Shown: piece after piece, positions 1 through 6,849 of the stretch
How the letters are laid out: each line of letters starts with the position of its first letter
Numbering within the stretch: position 1 is the first letter of the stretch
From: an uncultured Pseudomonadales bacterium
GTDB lineage: Bacteria; Pseudomonadota; Gammaproteobacteria; Pseudomonadales; IMCC2047
NCBI GenBank assembly: GCA_947258895.1
Contig: CAMYKE010000209.1
Coordinates: forward strand, 1-7,054
Length of the DNA stretch: 7,054 nucleotides
Direction: 5' to 3'
The notes under the pieces: model-generated
What the model was told of the DNA's origin: nothing
Database searches by the model: none
Seen by the model: only the letters and a program-made list of their open reading frames with translations
Made by a program: the position numbers and the translations under genes

Positions 1-1266
1 ACCTACGAGTTCATCGATGTCATTTCTTTCCGACTATCAGCAAACTCGATCAGACCGGTGGCAGCGATCGCTTCCCTGTTCGTGCTTATCTTTTATCTTA
101 TCGCGCAACTGGTGGGCGCGGGCAAACTCATTCAGCTGCTGTTCGGTCTCGACTATATTCTTGCGGTTGTATGCGTCAGCTTGCTGATGGTGTTCTACGT
201 CGCCTTTGGCGGAATGCTGGCTGCCACCTGGGTGCAGTTCATCAAGGCGGTACTGCTGATCGTGGGAGGCACGGCGCTTTGCCTGTTGCTGCTGATCCAT
301 TTCGAGTTCGATTTCTCGCGAATATTCACCGAAGCCACGCAGGTACACCCCATGAAGGATAGCCTGATGGAGGCCGGACACTGGCTGAAGGACCCGATAT
401 CCGTGCTTTCGGTGGGCATGACGCTGGTGTTCGGCTTCATCGGTTTGCCCCACATTCTGATGCGCCTGTTCACCGTCAAGGATGCCGCGAGTTCGAGGAA
501 GTCGGCGTTTTATGCCATCTCCATCATCGGCTACTTTCAGTTGCTGATTATTCTGATCGGGTTCGGGGCGGTGGCCTTGATCATGGGCAACAGCGATTAC
601 CATAATGCGAGTGGCACCATGATTGGCGGCGGGAACATGGTCGTGTTGCACATCACCCATTTTCTGGGTGGTGATTTCCTGCTGGGATTCATTGCCGCAG
701 TCACCTTCGCCACCATTCTGGCGGTTGTATCCGGACTGACGATCTCCGCCGCGGCAACGATTGCGCATGACCTCTATGCGGGTGCTATAGCCAAAGGGAA
801 AGCGACTGAAAAGTCGGAGCTGTGGGTGTCCAAGCTATCGGTGATCGGCATGGGAATCGTGGCGATCATTTTCGGAATTATTTTTGAGCACCAGAATGTG
901 GTGTTTATCGCCAACATGGCGATGGCGATTGCAGCGAGCGCGAATGCGCCGGTGCTGCTCATGGCGATGTATTGGGAAGGGCTGACCACGCGGGGTGCGC
1001 TGGCGGGTATGCTAACCGGTCTGGTGTCTTCCGTGCTGCTGATCCTGCTTGGCCCGCAGGTGATGGTCGACGTGATGGGGATGGAGAAGGCGATTTTCCC
1101 CTATACCTATCCCACCGTCATTTCCGTACCCCTGGCATTCCTGACCATATGGTACTTCTCCGTGAAGGACAAAACCCCGGCCGCGGCCGAAGAACGGGAA
1201 GCCTACCAGGCGCAATTCGTATTATCGGAGACAGGGGTGGGTGTATCCGAAGCGGCCGCCCATTGA
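1..1266 (+). CDS. actP: Cation/acetate symporter, ActP-like (5' partial)
   Basis: This is a sodium:solute symporter family (SSF) inner-membrane permease, closest in my recall to ActP, which takes up acetate and other short monocarboxylates with a cation. The frame is open from base 1, giving 421 codons before TGA at 1264-1266. ActP proteins are about 550 residues, so roughly 130 N-terminal residues lie outside. Family landmarks seen: YLIAQLVGAGKLIQLLFGLD near 94-153, GGMLAATWVQFIKAVLL near 208-258, GLPHILMR at 442-465, FATILAVVSGLT near 706-741 and LTTRGALAG near 982-1008. Several strongly hydrophobic helices run through it. The tail, with EKAIFPY and an ending like TGVGV....AH, matches ActP. 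The GTG at 58 is internal, not a start, because homology continues upstream of it. It lies 127 bp before hmgA on the same strand. Substrate is inferred from similarity only. Confidence 0.9.
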   Translation, partial: TYEFIDVISFRLSANSIRPVAAIASLFVLIFYLIAQLVGAGKLIQLLFGLDYILAVVCVSLLMVFYVAFGGMLAATWVQFIKAVLLIVGGTALCLLLLIHFEFDFSRIFTEATQVHPMKDSLMEAGHWLKDPISVLSVGMTLVFGFIGLPHILMRLFTVKDAASSRKSAFYAISIIGYFQLLIILIGFGAVALIMGNSDYHNASGTMIGGGNMVVLHITHFLGGDFLLGFIAAVTFATILAVVSGLTISAAATIAHDLYAGAIAKGKATEKSELWVSKLSVIGMGIVAIIFGIIFEHQNVVFIANMAMAIAASANAPVLLMAMYWEGLTTRGALAGMLTGLVSSVLLILLGPQVMVDVMGMEKAIFPYTYPTVISVPLAFLTIWYFSVKDKTPAAAEEREAYQAQFVLSETGVGVSEAAAH

Positions 1267-1296
1267 TACTTACAGGTGTATGTGCCGGGAGGTTAC

Positions 1297-1360
1297 GCGC
1301 TCGAATTAGGTTATTTTCGAAGGTAGCGCCTGGTGGACCCGGATCCGAGAGAGGATTCGG
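1297..1360 (+). promoter_or_regulatory. Two small hairpins in the hmgA leader
   Basis: The 127-bp gap between the permease gene and hmgA can fold twice. The first is GCGCT (1297-1301) with AGCGC (1325-1329), plus inner CGAA (1302-1305) with TTCG (1316-1319). The second is CCGGATCC (1339-1346) with GGATTCGG (1353-1360): 8 bp including one G-T pair and a GAGAGA loop. Neither is followed by a T run, so they are poor intrinsic terminators. I found no convincing -35/-10 pair for hmgA here. They may be mRNA-processing or leader structures, or chance. Confidence 0.25.
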
Positions 1361-1393
1361 TCAGATAAGATAAAGAGGATAGACGGAGCAGAC

Positions 1394-2692
1394 ATGAACA
1401 CGCAAGACAACCTGCAATACCAACACGGCTTCGGCAACGAGTTCGAGACCGAGGCCGAACCCGGCGCGTTACCGGTCGGGCAATTCAATCCGCAACAGGT
1501 GGCCTACGGCCTCTACGCCGAGCAGTTCAGCAGCACCGCCTTTACCATGGCGCGGCACGAGAACCGGCGCACCTGGCTCTACCGGATCCGGCCCTCGATC
1601 ACCCAGGGCGACTACCGTCCCCTGGATCAGGGTCTGCTGCGCAGCGGTCCAATCACCGAGGTGGCGGCGATTCCCAATCTGCTGCGCTGGGATCCGCTGC
1701 CCATTCCGGATCAGCCGCGGGACTTTGTCGACGGCCTGGTGACCATGGCGGCCAACGGCTCGGTGGGCGTCGAAGGCGTCGGCATTCATATCTACACTGC
1801 GAACCAATCCATGCAGAACCGGTTTTTTTACTGCGCCGACGGCGAGTTTCTGATCGTGCCCCAGCAGGGGAGGCTGCGCCTGGCCACCGAGTGCGGGATT
1901 CTGGAAATAAGCCCGGGCGAGATCGCGGTGATTCCGCGCGGGATGAAATACCGGGTGGAACTGCCGGATGGATCTGCGAGGGGTTATATCGCGGAGAACT
2001 ATGGTTCGCCATTGATCCTGCCGGAGCGCGGCCCCGTCGGGGCCAACGGCTATACCAACGAGCGGGACTTTCAGGCCCCGGTCGCGTCCTATGAGGACGT
2101 CGATGGGGAGTTTGAGATCGTCGCCAAATTCAACGGCGGCCTGTTCGCCAGCGACATCGATCATTCGCCGCTGGATGTGGTGGCCTGGGTGGGCACCAGC
2201 TATCCCTACAAATACGATCTGTCGCGCTTTAACACTATCAACACGGTGAGCTACGATCACCCCGATCCCTCGATCTTCACGGTGCTGACCTCGCAGACGG
2301 CGGTGGAGGGCACTGCGGCGCTGGATTTCGTGATCTTTCCACCGCGCTGGATGGTGGCGGAGAACACCTTCCGCCCGCCCTGGTACCACCGCAACCTGAT
2401 GAGCGAGTACATGGGGCTGATCGAAGGGGTGTACGATGCCAAGGAAGCGGGGTTCGAGCCGGGCGGGTCGAGCATTCACAACTGCATGTCGCCCCACGGT
2501 CCGGAGGCGGCGGTCTTCGAAAAGGCCTCCACGGCCGAATTGGCCCCGGAGCGTTATGAGGACACGCTGGCCTTCATGTTCGAATCGCGGTACATCATTC
2601 ATCCCACGAAGTTCGCCCTGGAGAGTCCGGCGCGCCAGCGTGATTACATCGACTGCTATGCAGGAATCAAGAATAACTTTCGGAACCGTTAG
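1394..2692 (+). CDS. hmgA: Homogentisate 1,2-dioxygenase
   Basis: A cytoplasmic Fe(II) ring-cleaving dioxygenase that converts homogentisate and O2 to maleylacetoacetate, the committed ring-opening step of tyrosine/phenylalanine breakdown. The 432-residue length is normal for the family. The N-terminal [13 protein letters not shown] (about 9-21) is the family signature. All iron ligands known from human HGD (H335, E341, H371) align with a constant offset of three: H332 and E338 in [12 protein letters not shown] and H368 in MSPHGPE. The catalytic base H292 corresponds to H289 in YDHPDPSIF. The start ATG is preceded by GGAG at 1385-1388, 5 nt away. The gene heads the run hmgA-fahA-VOC-maiA. Nothing is truncated or missing, so it should be functional. 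Confidence 0.98.
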   Translation: MNTQDNLQYQHGFGNEFETEAEPGALPVGQFNPQQVAYGLYAEQFSSTAFTMARHENRRTWLYRIRPSITQGDYRPLDQGLLRSGPITEVAAIPNLLRWDPLPIPDQPRDFVDGLVTMAANGSVGVEGVGIHIYTANQSMQNRFFYCADGEFLIVPQQGRLRLATECGILEISPGEIAVIPRGMKYRVELPDGSARGYIAENYGSPLILPERGPVGANGYTNERDFQAPVASYEDVDGEFEIVAKFNGGLFASDIDHSPLDVVAWVGTSYPYKYDLSRFNTINTVSYDHPDPSIFTVLTSQTAVEGTAALDFVIFPPRWMVAENTFRPPWYHRNLMSEYMGLIEGVYDAKEAGFEPGGSSIHNCMSPHGPEAAVFEKASTAELAPERYEDTLAFMFESRYIIHPTKFALESPARQRDYIDCYAGIKNNFRNR

Positions 2693-2705
2693 AGTGCGCT
2701 TTCCC

Positions 2706-2792
2706 TGTCATTGCGAGGCGCTTTTTGCCGAAGCAATCTGGGGAGTATCCACGACCGGAGATTGCGTCACCTCTTCGTGGTTCGCAATGACA
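2706..2792. repeat. Imperfect palindromic repeat element (about 87 bp) between hmgA and fahA
   Basis: The ends are perfect 11-bp inverted repeats: TGTCATTGCGA (2706-2716) and TCGCAATGACA (2782-2792). In the same pairing register GCAATCT (2733-2739) faces AGATTGC (2759-2765), around a 19-nt loop. The 16 bases between the paired parts of each arm have diverged. From memory, sequences of the form TGTCATTGCGAGG...GAAGCAATCT and its complement are dispersed in many proteobacterial genomes as non-coding, MITE/REP-like units. It fills most of the 132-bp hmgA-fahA gap. When transcribed it should form a hairpin that could tune or process the mRNA between the two genes; that role is inferred. Confidence 0.75.
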
Positions 2793-2813
2793 CCATCTTA
2801 AAAATAGTTAACC

Positions 2814-2818
2814 AGGAG
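2814..2818 (+). promoter_or_regulatory. Ribosome binding site fixing the fahA start
   Basis: AGGAG lies 6 nt before the ATG at 2825. It supports that start over in-frame upstream positions near 2711, which fall inside the palindromic repeat and would add a non-homologous 38-residue leader. Confidence 0.8.
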
Positions 2819-2824
2819 CACACC

Positions 2825-4054
2825 ATGTCCTTAACGAATGAAACCCACGACCCAAAACTGACCAGCTGGGTGGCATCGGCCAATGGGCCGAATACGGATT
2901 TTCCGATTCAGAACCTGCCCTTTGCCGAATTTCGCCGTAAGGGCTCGAGTGAAGCTTATCGTGGCGGCGTTGCAATCGGTGACCAAATCGTGGACCTGGC
3001 CGCGGCCGAAAAGGCCAGTGCATTTGACGGCCTCGCGCAGCAGGCGGCCGAGGCCTGTGCCGGGCCCACCCTGAATACCTACATGGCTATGGGTAAAGAC
3101 GCCTGGTCGGCGCTGCGCCTGGCGCTGTCGCGAATCGGGGACTACACCGACTTTTACACCTCGGTACACCATGCCACGGCAGTGGGTTCCCTGTTTCGCC
3201 CGGACAACCCGCTGTTGCCCAACTATAAATGGATTCCCATCGGTTATCACGGACGGGCCTCGAGTATCGATGTGTCTGGCCAGACCTTTCCCCGGCCACA
3301 GGGCCAGACCAGGGCGCCGGATGCGGCCGAGCCGAGTTTCGGACCCTGCAAGCGGCTGGACCATGAGCTGGAGATCGGAATCTTTATCGGTCCGGGGAAT
3401 GCTTTGGGCGATCCGATCCCGATCGACACCGCCGAGGACCATGTGTTCGGGATCTGTCTGTTCAACGACTGGTCGGCGCGGGACATTCAGGCCTGGGAGT
3501 ACCAGCCGCTGGGGCCGTTTCTGTCGAAAAATTTCGCCTCAACTATCTCTCCCTGGATTGTGGCCCTCGAGGCACTGGCGCCGTTTCGCGCGCCCTTTTC
3601 GCATCCCGAGGACGATCCCCAGCCCTTGCCCTATCTGAGCAGCGCGGCCAACACCGAACACGGTGGGGTGGACATCGATCTGCAGGTGCTGATCCAGACC
3701 GAGCGGATGCGCAGGGAAGGGCAGGGGCCGGAGTTATTAACAGACTCCAGTTTCGTGCATTCCTATTGGACCATTGCCCAGATGGTGGCACATCATACTG
3801 TCAACGGCTGTAACCTGCGTCCCGGAGACCTGTTTGGCAGCGGCACCCAGTCCGGGCCCAATCATGAGGAGGCCGGTTCGATGCTGGAGCTCAGTCGCGG
3901 GGGAAAGGAGCCCATCACCCTCAGCAACGGGGAAACCCGCACCTTCATCGAGGATGGCGATACCCTTATCATTCGCGGCTGGTGCGAGCGGAATGGCGCG
4001 GCCCGAATCGGTTTTGGGGAAGTGGCCAGCACGGTGCTGCCGGCCCGCGGTTAG
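2825..4054 (+). CDS. fahA: Fumarylacetoacetase (fumarylacetoacetate hydrolase)
   Basis: Hydrolyses fumarylacetoacetate to fumarate and acetoacetate, the last step of homogentisate catabolism, in the cytoplasm. The 409-residue product matches the full-length, FAH-type enzyme: a small N-terminal domain (about 1-105) followed by the FAH fold. Residues known from mouse FAH are all recognisable. The metal ligands D126, E199, E201 and D233 correspond to D109 (YTDFY), E181 and E183 (HELEIG) and D215 (FNDWSARDIQ). The catalytic or substrate residues are Y111, H116, R125, Q222, K235, T341 and E355. The frame is open upstream, but ATG 2825 is chosen for its AGGAG site and for the family N-terminus. Both neighbours are pathway genes on the same strand; 51 bp separate it from the next one. 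Confidence 0.97.
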   Translation: MSLTNETHDPKLTSWVASANGPNTDFPIQNLPFAEFRRKGSSEAYRGGVAIGDQIVDLAAAEKASAFDGLAQQAAEACAGPTLNTYMAMGKDAWSALRLALSRIGDYTDFYTSVHHATAVGSLFRPDNPLLPNYKWIPIGYHGRASSIDVSGQTFPRPQGQTRAPDAAEPSFGPCKRLDHELEIGIFIGPGNALGDPIPIDTAEDHVFGICLFNDWSARDIQAWEYQPLGPFLSKNFASTISPWIVALEALAPFRAPFSHPEDDPQPLPYLSSAANTEHGGVDIDLQVLIQTERMRREGQGPELLTDSSFVHSYWTIAQMVAHHTVNGCNLRPGDLFGSGTQSGPNHEEAGSMLELSRGGKEPITLSNGETRTFIEDGDTLIIRGWCERNGAARIGFGEVASTVLPARG

Positions 4055-4092
4055 CGCCCTGCTAATCCAAAACTCAAGATACATTTTAATCG

Positions 4093-4098
4093 AAGGAG
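4093..4098 (+). promoter_or_regulatory. Ribosome binding site fixing the VOC gene start
   Basis: AAGGAG lies 7 nt before ATG 4106. The alternative in-frame TTG at 4100 would sit only 1 nt from this motif, too close to initiate, so ATG 4106 is the start. Confidence 0.8.
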
Positions 4099-4105
4099 AT
4101 TGACC

Positions 4106-4651
4106 ATGAAGATAGAGCAAATTCACCATGTGGCCTATCGCTGCAAGGACGCCAAGGAGACGGTCGAGTGGTACACCAAAAACCTGAATATGGATTTTGT
4201 GCTCGCGATTGCCGAAGACCAGGTGCCCTCGACCAAGGAACCGGACCCCTACATGCACATCTTCCTGGATGCCGGTAACAATAACGTGCTGGCCTTTTTC
4301 GAGCTACCCACCAAGCCCGAGATGGGCCGGGACCCCAATACGCCCGAGTGGGTGCAGCACATCGCCTTCAAGGTGAAGGATATGGATACTCTGTTGCAAT
4401 TCAAGGAGCAGCTCGAGGTCGACGGGGTGGAGGTCCTGGGTGTGACCGATCATTCCGTGTTTCACTCGATTTATTTCTTCGATCCCAATGGCCATCGAGT
4501 TGAACTGGCTGCGCCCGATGCCACAGAAGACGAAAAACTGGCGCGGCTGGATGAGGTCAAGTGGGATATGCTGGAGGAGTGGTCTAAGACCAAGCGGGCA
4601 CCCAAACATGCTGCCTGGCTGCACGAGGACGAGTTCCATGCGCTGGACTAA
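4106..4651 (+). CDS. VOC (glyoxalase/dioxygenase superfamily) metalloprotein, function unknown
   Basis: A 181-residue protein with two beta-alpha-beta-beta-beta modules (about 4-67 and 81-136), followed by a highly charged, probably helical tail (about 137-181). Putative metal ligands are H8 (IHHVAY), E66 (FFELP), H85 (WVQHIAF) and E133 (GHRVELA). This four-position H/E/H/E pattern is that of glyoxalase I (H5, E56, H74, E122 in the E. coli enzyme) rather than the H/H/E of extradiol dioxygenases. It is about half the length of 4-hydroxyphenylpyruvate dioxygenase, so it is not a normal HppD. It sits between fahA and maiA, with its stop 24 bp before maiA, which suggests a role tied to homogentisate breakdown, perhaps with glutathione conjugates or reactive diketo acids. 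That role is inference; the superfamily call is firm. Confidence 0.88.
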   Translation: MKIEQIHHVAYRCKDAKETVEWYTKNLNMDFVLAIAEDQVPSTKEPDPYMHIFLDAGNNNVLAFFELPTKPEMGRDPNTPEWVQHIAFKVKDMDTLLQFKEQLEVDGVEVLGVTDHSVFHSIYFFDPNGHRVELAAPDATEDEKLARLDEVKWDMLEEWSKTKRAPKHAAWLHEDEFHALD

Positions 4652-4675
4652 TTCGGATCGGGAGGCGTAGAAACC

Positions 4676-5320
4676 ATGTTGCAGCTCTATTCCTATTTTC
4701 GCTCCTCGGCCGCCTACCGGGTGCGCATAGCCCTGAACCTGAAAAGCGTCGAGTACGAGCAGATCGGGGTCAATCTGGTCAAGGCCGAACAGCGCGGCCC
4801 GGAGTATCTGGCGTTAAATCCCCAGGGGCTGGTGCCGAGCCTGCGTCTCGAGGACGGAACGGTGCTGACCCAGTCCGGCGCCATGCTGGAGTGGCTGGAG
4901 GAGACTTATCCCCAACCACGCTTGTATCCTGCCGACCCGATTGAGCGGGCCAGGTGCCGGGCTTTATGCAGCGCTATTGCCTGCGATATTCATCCCCTTA
5001 ACAACCTGCGGGTGCTCAAGTACCTGAGCGGCGAGCTGGGTGTCAGCGATGAGCAAAAGACCACCTGGTACCAGCACTGGATTGCCCTGGGCTTCGACAG
5101 CCTGGAGGGGCAACTGAGCGGGTCGCCCTATGCGCTGGGCGACAGCCCCACCATGGCCGACGTCTACCTCATACCCCAGGTCTACAATGCCCTGCGTTTT
5201 AAGCAGGATATGTCAGGCTATCCCAGGATCCAGGCGACGTACCAGGCCTGCAATGAACTGGCGGCTTTTCAGGCCGCGGCCCCCGAGGCCCAACCAGACA
5301 ATGAGGGACAGTTTACTTAA
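4676..5320 (+). CDS. maiA: Maleylacetoacetate isomerase (zeta-class glutathione transferase)
   Basis: Catalyses glutathione-dependent cis-trans isomerisation of maleylacetoacetate to fumarylacetoacetate, linking HmgA to FahA. The 214-residue length is typical. The N-terminal thioredoxin-like domain (about 1-82) carries the zeta-class motif SSAAYRVRIAL, with S10/S11 in the active-site positions. It also has NPQGLVPSL with the cis-proline and the glutathione-binding QSGAMLEWLEE. The C-terminal helical domain (about 87-210) contains the N-capping segment SPTMADVYLIPQ. The usual Cys of the SSC motif is Ala here, a substitution seen in bacterial members. GGGAGG at 4660-4665 precedes ATG 4676 by 10 nt. 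The final codons (reading EGQFT) and the TAA come from the palindrome at 5304-5349, so the native C-terminus has probably been slightly rewritten without harming the fold. Confidence 0.96.
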   Translation: MLQLYSYFRSSAAYRVRIALNLKSVEYEQIGVNLVKAEQRGPEYLALNPQGLVPSLRLEDGTVLTQSGAMLEWLEETYPQPRLYPADPIERARCRALCSAIACDIHPLNNLRVLKYLSGELGVSDEQKTTWYQHWIALGFDSLEGQLSGSPYALGDSPTMADVYLIPQVYNALRFKQDMSGYPRIQATYQACNELAAFQAAAPEAQPDNEGQFT

Positions 5321-5349
5321 TTCATGAATGAATTAAGTAAACTGTCCCT
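5304..5349. repeat. 46-nt palindrome overlapping the maiA stop, between converging genes
   Basis: The arms 5304-5325 and 5328-5349 are perfect 22-bp complements around a 2-nt centre (5326-5327). The outer part reads AGGGACAGTTTACTTAATT and its complement. Short palindromes with GGGACAG...CTGTCCC ends recur in gammaproteobacterial genomes and are often linked to REP-type or MITE-type elements; I recall this rather than having searched it. No target duplication is visible. It supplies the end of maiA, and its right edge lies 13 bp beyond the stop of the minus-strand gene. The hairpin could end transcription from both sides, but it lacks a GC-rich stem base with a T run. Confidence 0.85.
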
Positions 5350-5362
5350 GGAATTCCACAGC

Positions 5363-5917
5363 CTAACGAACCGTATACTCTCTGGCCTCCATACAGGCAC
5401 TAAAAGCCCGGCCATAACTGTCTATAGCATTCTCATACTGCGCTCGCGCTTCTGCATTTTTTTGCGCTTCCTCGCGGGCCTCTGCTCTGGCCGCTTCCCG
5501 TGCTTCAGTTGCTCCCTTTCGCTCTACACTCGAGCCGATAATGCTTCCTACCATGGCGCCAATAATAAATCCCTGCGCGGTATGGTCATGATGCCTGCGC
5601 CCATGGCCGTCATCCAGCGAACCGATAACTGCGCCGGTAGCGCCGCCAATGATAGTCCCTTTGGCACCGGCACCTTGTTTGGGATTTTCCGGTACGGCCA
5701 CTCTCACTTGCGCCAAGCCTGTAGGCGCCTCTAATGCATTGGGATCAACGCCTGTATTCTTAACGGCCCACTGATAGCATTCATAGCGATCCTTCGCCTG
5801 CCGCTCTTCCGACTGCCCCTTGTTGGGGTAGATATAAAGTTGTTTGGCGCTTTGCGCGCTCTGGCTGACACCTGCAGTCCCAAGCATCAGGGCAGGTAGT
5901 AGAAATAGTTTGCGCAT
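5363..5917 (-). CDS. Exported double glycine-zipper protein with split Cys module
   Basis: A 184-residue envelope protein of unknown function. A signal peptide (MRKLFLLPALMLG..., cleavage about 20-24) is followed by a module half at 27-59 (DRYECYQWA, C47). Then come two perfect GxxxGxxxGxxxG zippers, G87-G91-G95-G99 and G116-G120-G124-G128. Between them is a His/Asp-rich linker (101-115, with H105, H109, H110 and H112). A charged Ala/Glu/Arg helix (about 131-163) leads to the second module half at 168-184 (ACMEAREYTV, C175). Both halves match the end of the upstream gene's product. Glycine zippers pack membrane helices, so an outer- or inner-membrane-associated form is plausible. The frame runs open to 6091, but ATG 5917 has the signal peptide and an AAGGGAG site. 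The gene follows its neighbour after 13 bp, so they are likely co-transcribed. Confidence 0.85.
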   Translation of the reverse strand: MRKLFLLPALMLGTAGVSQSAQSAKQLYIYPNKGQSEERQAKDRYECYQWAVKNTGVDPNALEAPTGLAQVRVAVPENPKQGAGAKGTIIGGATGAVIGSLDDGHGRRHHDHTAQGFIIGAMVGSIIGSSVERKGATEAREAARAEAREEAQKNAEARAQYENAIDSYGRAFSACMEAREYTVR

Positions 5918-5925
5918 GCCGCTTG

Positions 5926-5932
5926 CTCCCTT
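5926..5932 (-). promoter_or_regulatory. Ribosome binding site overlapping the upstream stop codon
   Basis: On the minus strand AAGGGAG lies 8 nt before ATG 5917 and overlaps the TAA (5931-5933) of the upstream gene. This fixes the downstream start and suggests translational coupling of the two exported proteins. Confidence 0.75.
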
Positions 5933-6599
5933 ATTTGACCACATAGCCACGACCCTCCAAACAGGCGCCCATGGCACGATAATAATCTGCACGATGTCCC
6001 TCGGGCTGGTTCGGTAAAGTTGGATCGAAACTGGTCTGGCCACTCGCCCAGCGATGGCATTGGTAGCGGTCCAGTTCCAGCTGTTCATCATCCTGCGCTT
6101 CTTTTGGGTAAATGATTAACTCCGCTACAGATTCACCTTCGGATTGCTGCGCCTCCTCAATCCTGGCTGACTCAATATCCTCAGGCTCCTCCACGACAAC
6201 ATACTCGCGATCTACGCGCCGATAATAGGTATCGTTTACGTGATAAAAAATGTGGGAACCGAGATAGAGCGTTAAAAAGCCTGCCGGTAAATGCCGCACC
6301 CTGGCCCCTATCGGCGCCCTTACAACCAGATAGGCGTTATTTGACGGATGATAATACTGTCCACCAAAATAGTAATAGTCTTTGTTGCGCACGTTAATCC
6401 GGTAATGCCCATGCGGTAGCCGCGTAACCCGATGTCCTGGATTGTAAAATCGAACATTGGGCGCGGTTTTATAGGTCTTTTTTACAACATGATGCCTGGG
6501 TTTTTCCGGGCCACGGTCGTCATTTGGCGCAGCATATGCAGCCGACGCAATGGTTAAGGCTACGGCAGATAAAACTGAGATAAGAAATCTCACGGTCAT
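5931..6599 (-). CDS. Exported DUF6515-like protein with C-terminal Cys module
   Basis: A 222-residue exported protein of unknown function. The signal peptide (about 1-23, ending AYA before AP) is followed by a basic, His-rich stretch (about 29-48). The core (about 50-130) is rich in Tyr and Val and has HGHYRINVRNKDYYYFGGQYY, then VVRAPIGARVRHLPAG. That pattern is what I recall for DUF6515 proteins in proteobacterial envelopes. An acidic linker (about 136-159) leads to a terminal module (161-222) with C181 in DRYQCHRWA and C213 in GACLEGRGYVV. That module recurs, split, in the next gene. ATG 6599 is supported by AAGGAG (6607-6612, minus strand) 7 nt upstream. As first gene of the pair it likely carries the promoter. 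Confidence 0.85.
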   Translation of the reverse strand: MTVRFLISVLSAVALTIASAAYAAPNDDRGPEKPRHHVVKKTYKTAPNVRFYNPGHRVTRLPHGHYRINVRNKDYYYFGGQYYHPSNNAYLVVRAPIGARVRHLPAGFLTLYLGSHIFYHVNDTYYRRVDREYVVVEEPEDIESARIEEAQQSEGESVAELIIYPKEAQDDEQLELDRYQCHRWASGQTSFDPTLPNQPEGHRADYYRAMGACLEGRGYVVK

Positions 6600-6637
6600 T
6601 CATTTACTCCTTTACAAAAGCTTGTTTATCGCACTGC

Positions 6638-6667
6638 CCTATAGTCGCAAATGAACCTTTACGTCAT
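6638..6667 (-). promoter_or_regulatory. Possible sigma-70-like promoter for the minus-strand pair
   Basis: On the minus strand ATGACG (6662-6667) and TATAGG (6638-6643) are separated by 18 bp. Each matches its consensus hexamer in 4 of 6 positions. The -10 box is about 40 bp before the start codon at 6599. This is the best pair I found in the upstream region, but it is weak. Confidence 0.25.
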
Positions 6668-6806
6668 GGGGCGTGCTGTGTTCGATAAATCGTATAACGC
6701 TTAAACTGAACAAAGGTTGACAGAGCACAATAATTTATTTTTTTGTTAGCCATAACCACTAGTTTTTTCGGCCGACCATGGAGGGCCTTTTACCATCCAG
6801 CAAGCG

Positions 6807-6849
6807 GGCTGCAAATCCGGGTCGTTTATCCATAGCAGCCGGATTTGTA
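6807..6849. repeat. Overlapping, mutually exclusive inverted repeats
   Basis: TGCAAATCCGG (6810-6820) can pair with CCGGATTTGTA (6839-6849), 11 bp with one G-T pair and an 18-nt loop. GGCTGC (6807-6812) can instead pair with GCAGCC (6835-6840). The two stems share bases on both sides, so both cannot form fully at once. No T run follows. Confidence 0.45.

Noticed and set aside
37..768. A 243-codon open frame on the minus strand opposite the permease gene
   Set aside because: The product is low-complexity and Gln/His-rich, the expected shadow of a hydrophobic membrane-protein gene.
1469..2602. A 377-codon open frame on the minus strand opposite hmgA
   Set aside because: It is fully antisense to a gene with every catalytic residue conserved, and its translation is rich in His, Arg and Gly with no recognisable domain, as expected from the complement of a GC-rich gene.
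2711..2824. An N-terminal extension of FahA from an upstream in-frame start
   Set aside because: It would be translated from the palindromic repeat, and the AGGAG site and family N-terminus support ATG 2825.
5324..5734. A plus-strand open frame of 136 codons starting in the palindrome
   Set aside because: It is antisense to the glycine-zipper gene and has no ribosome site or recognisable domain.
5918..6091. An N-terminal extension of the glycine-zipper protein
   Set aside because: It overlaps the coding end of the upstream gene and would bury the signal peptide that begins at 5917.
6801..6823. A tRNA-Cys-like anticodon arm (CTGCAAA loop with a GCA anticodon)
   Set aside because: Only four stem pairs form, and no acceptor stem, D arm or TTCGA T-loop could be found around it.
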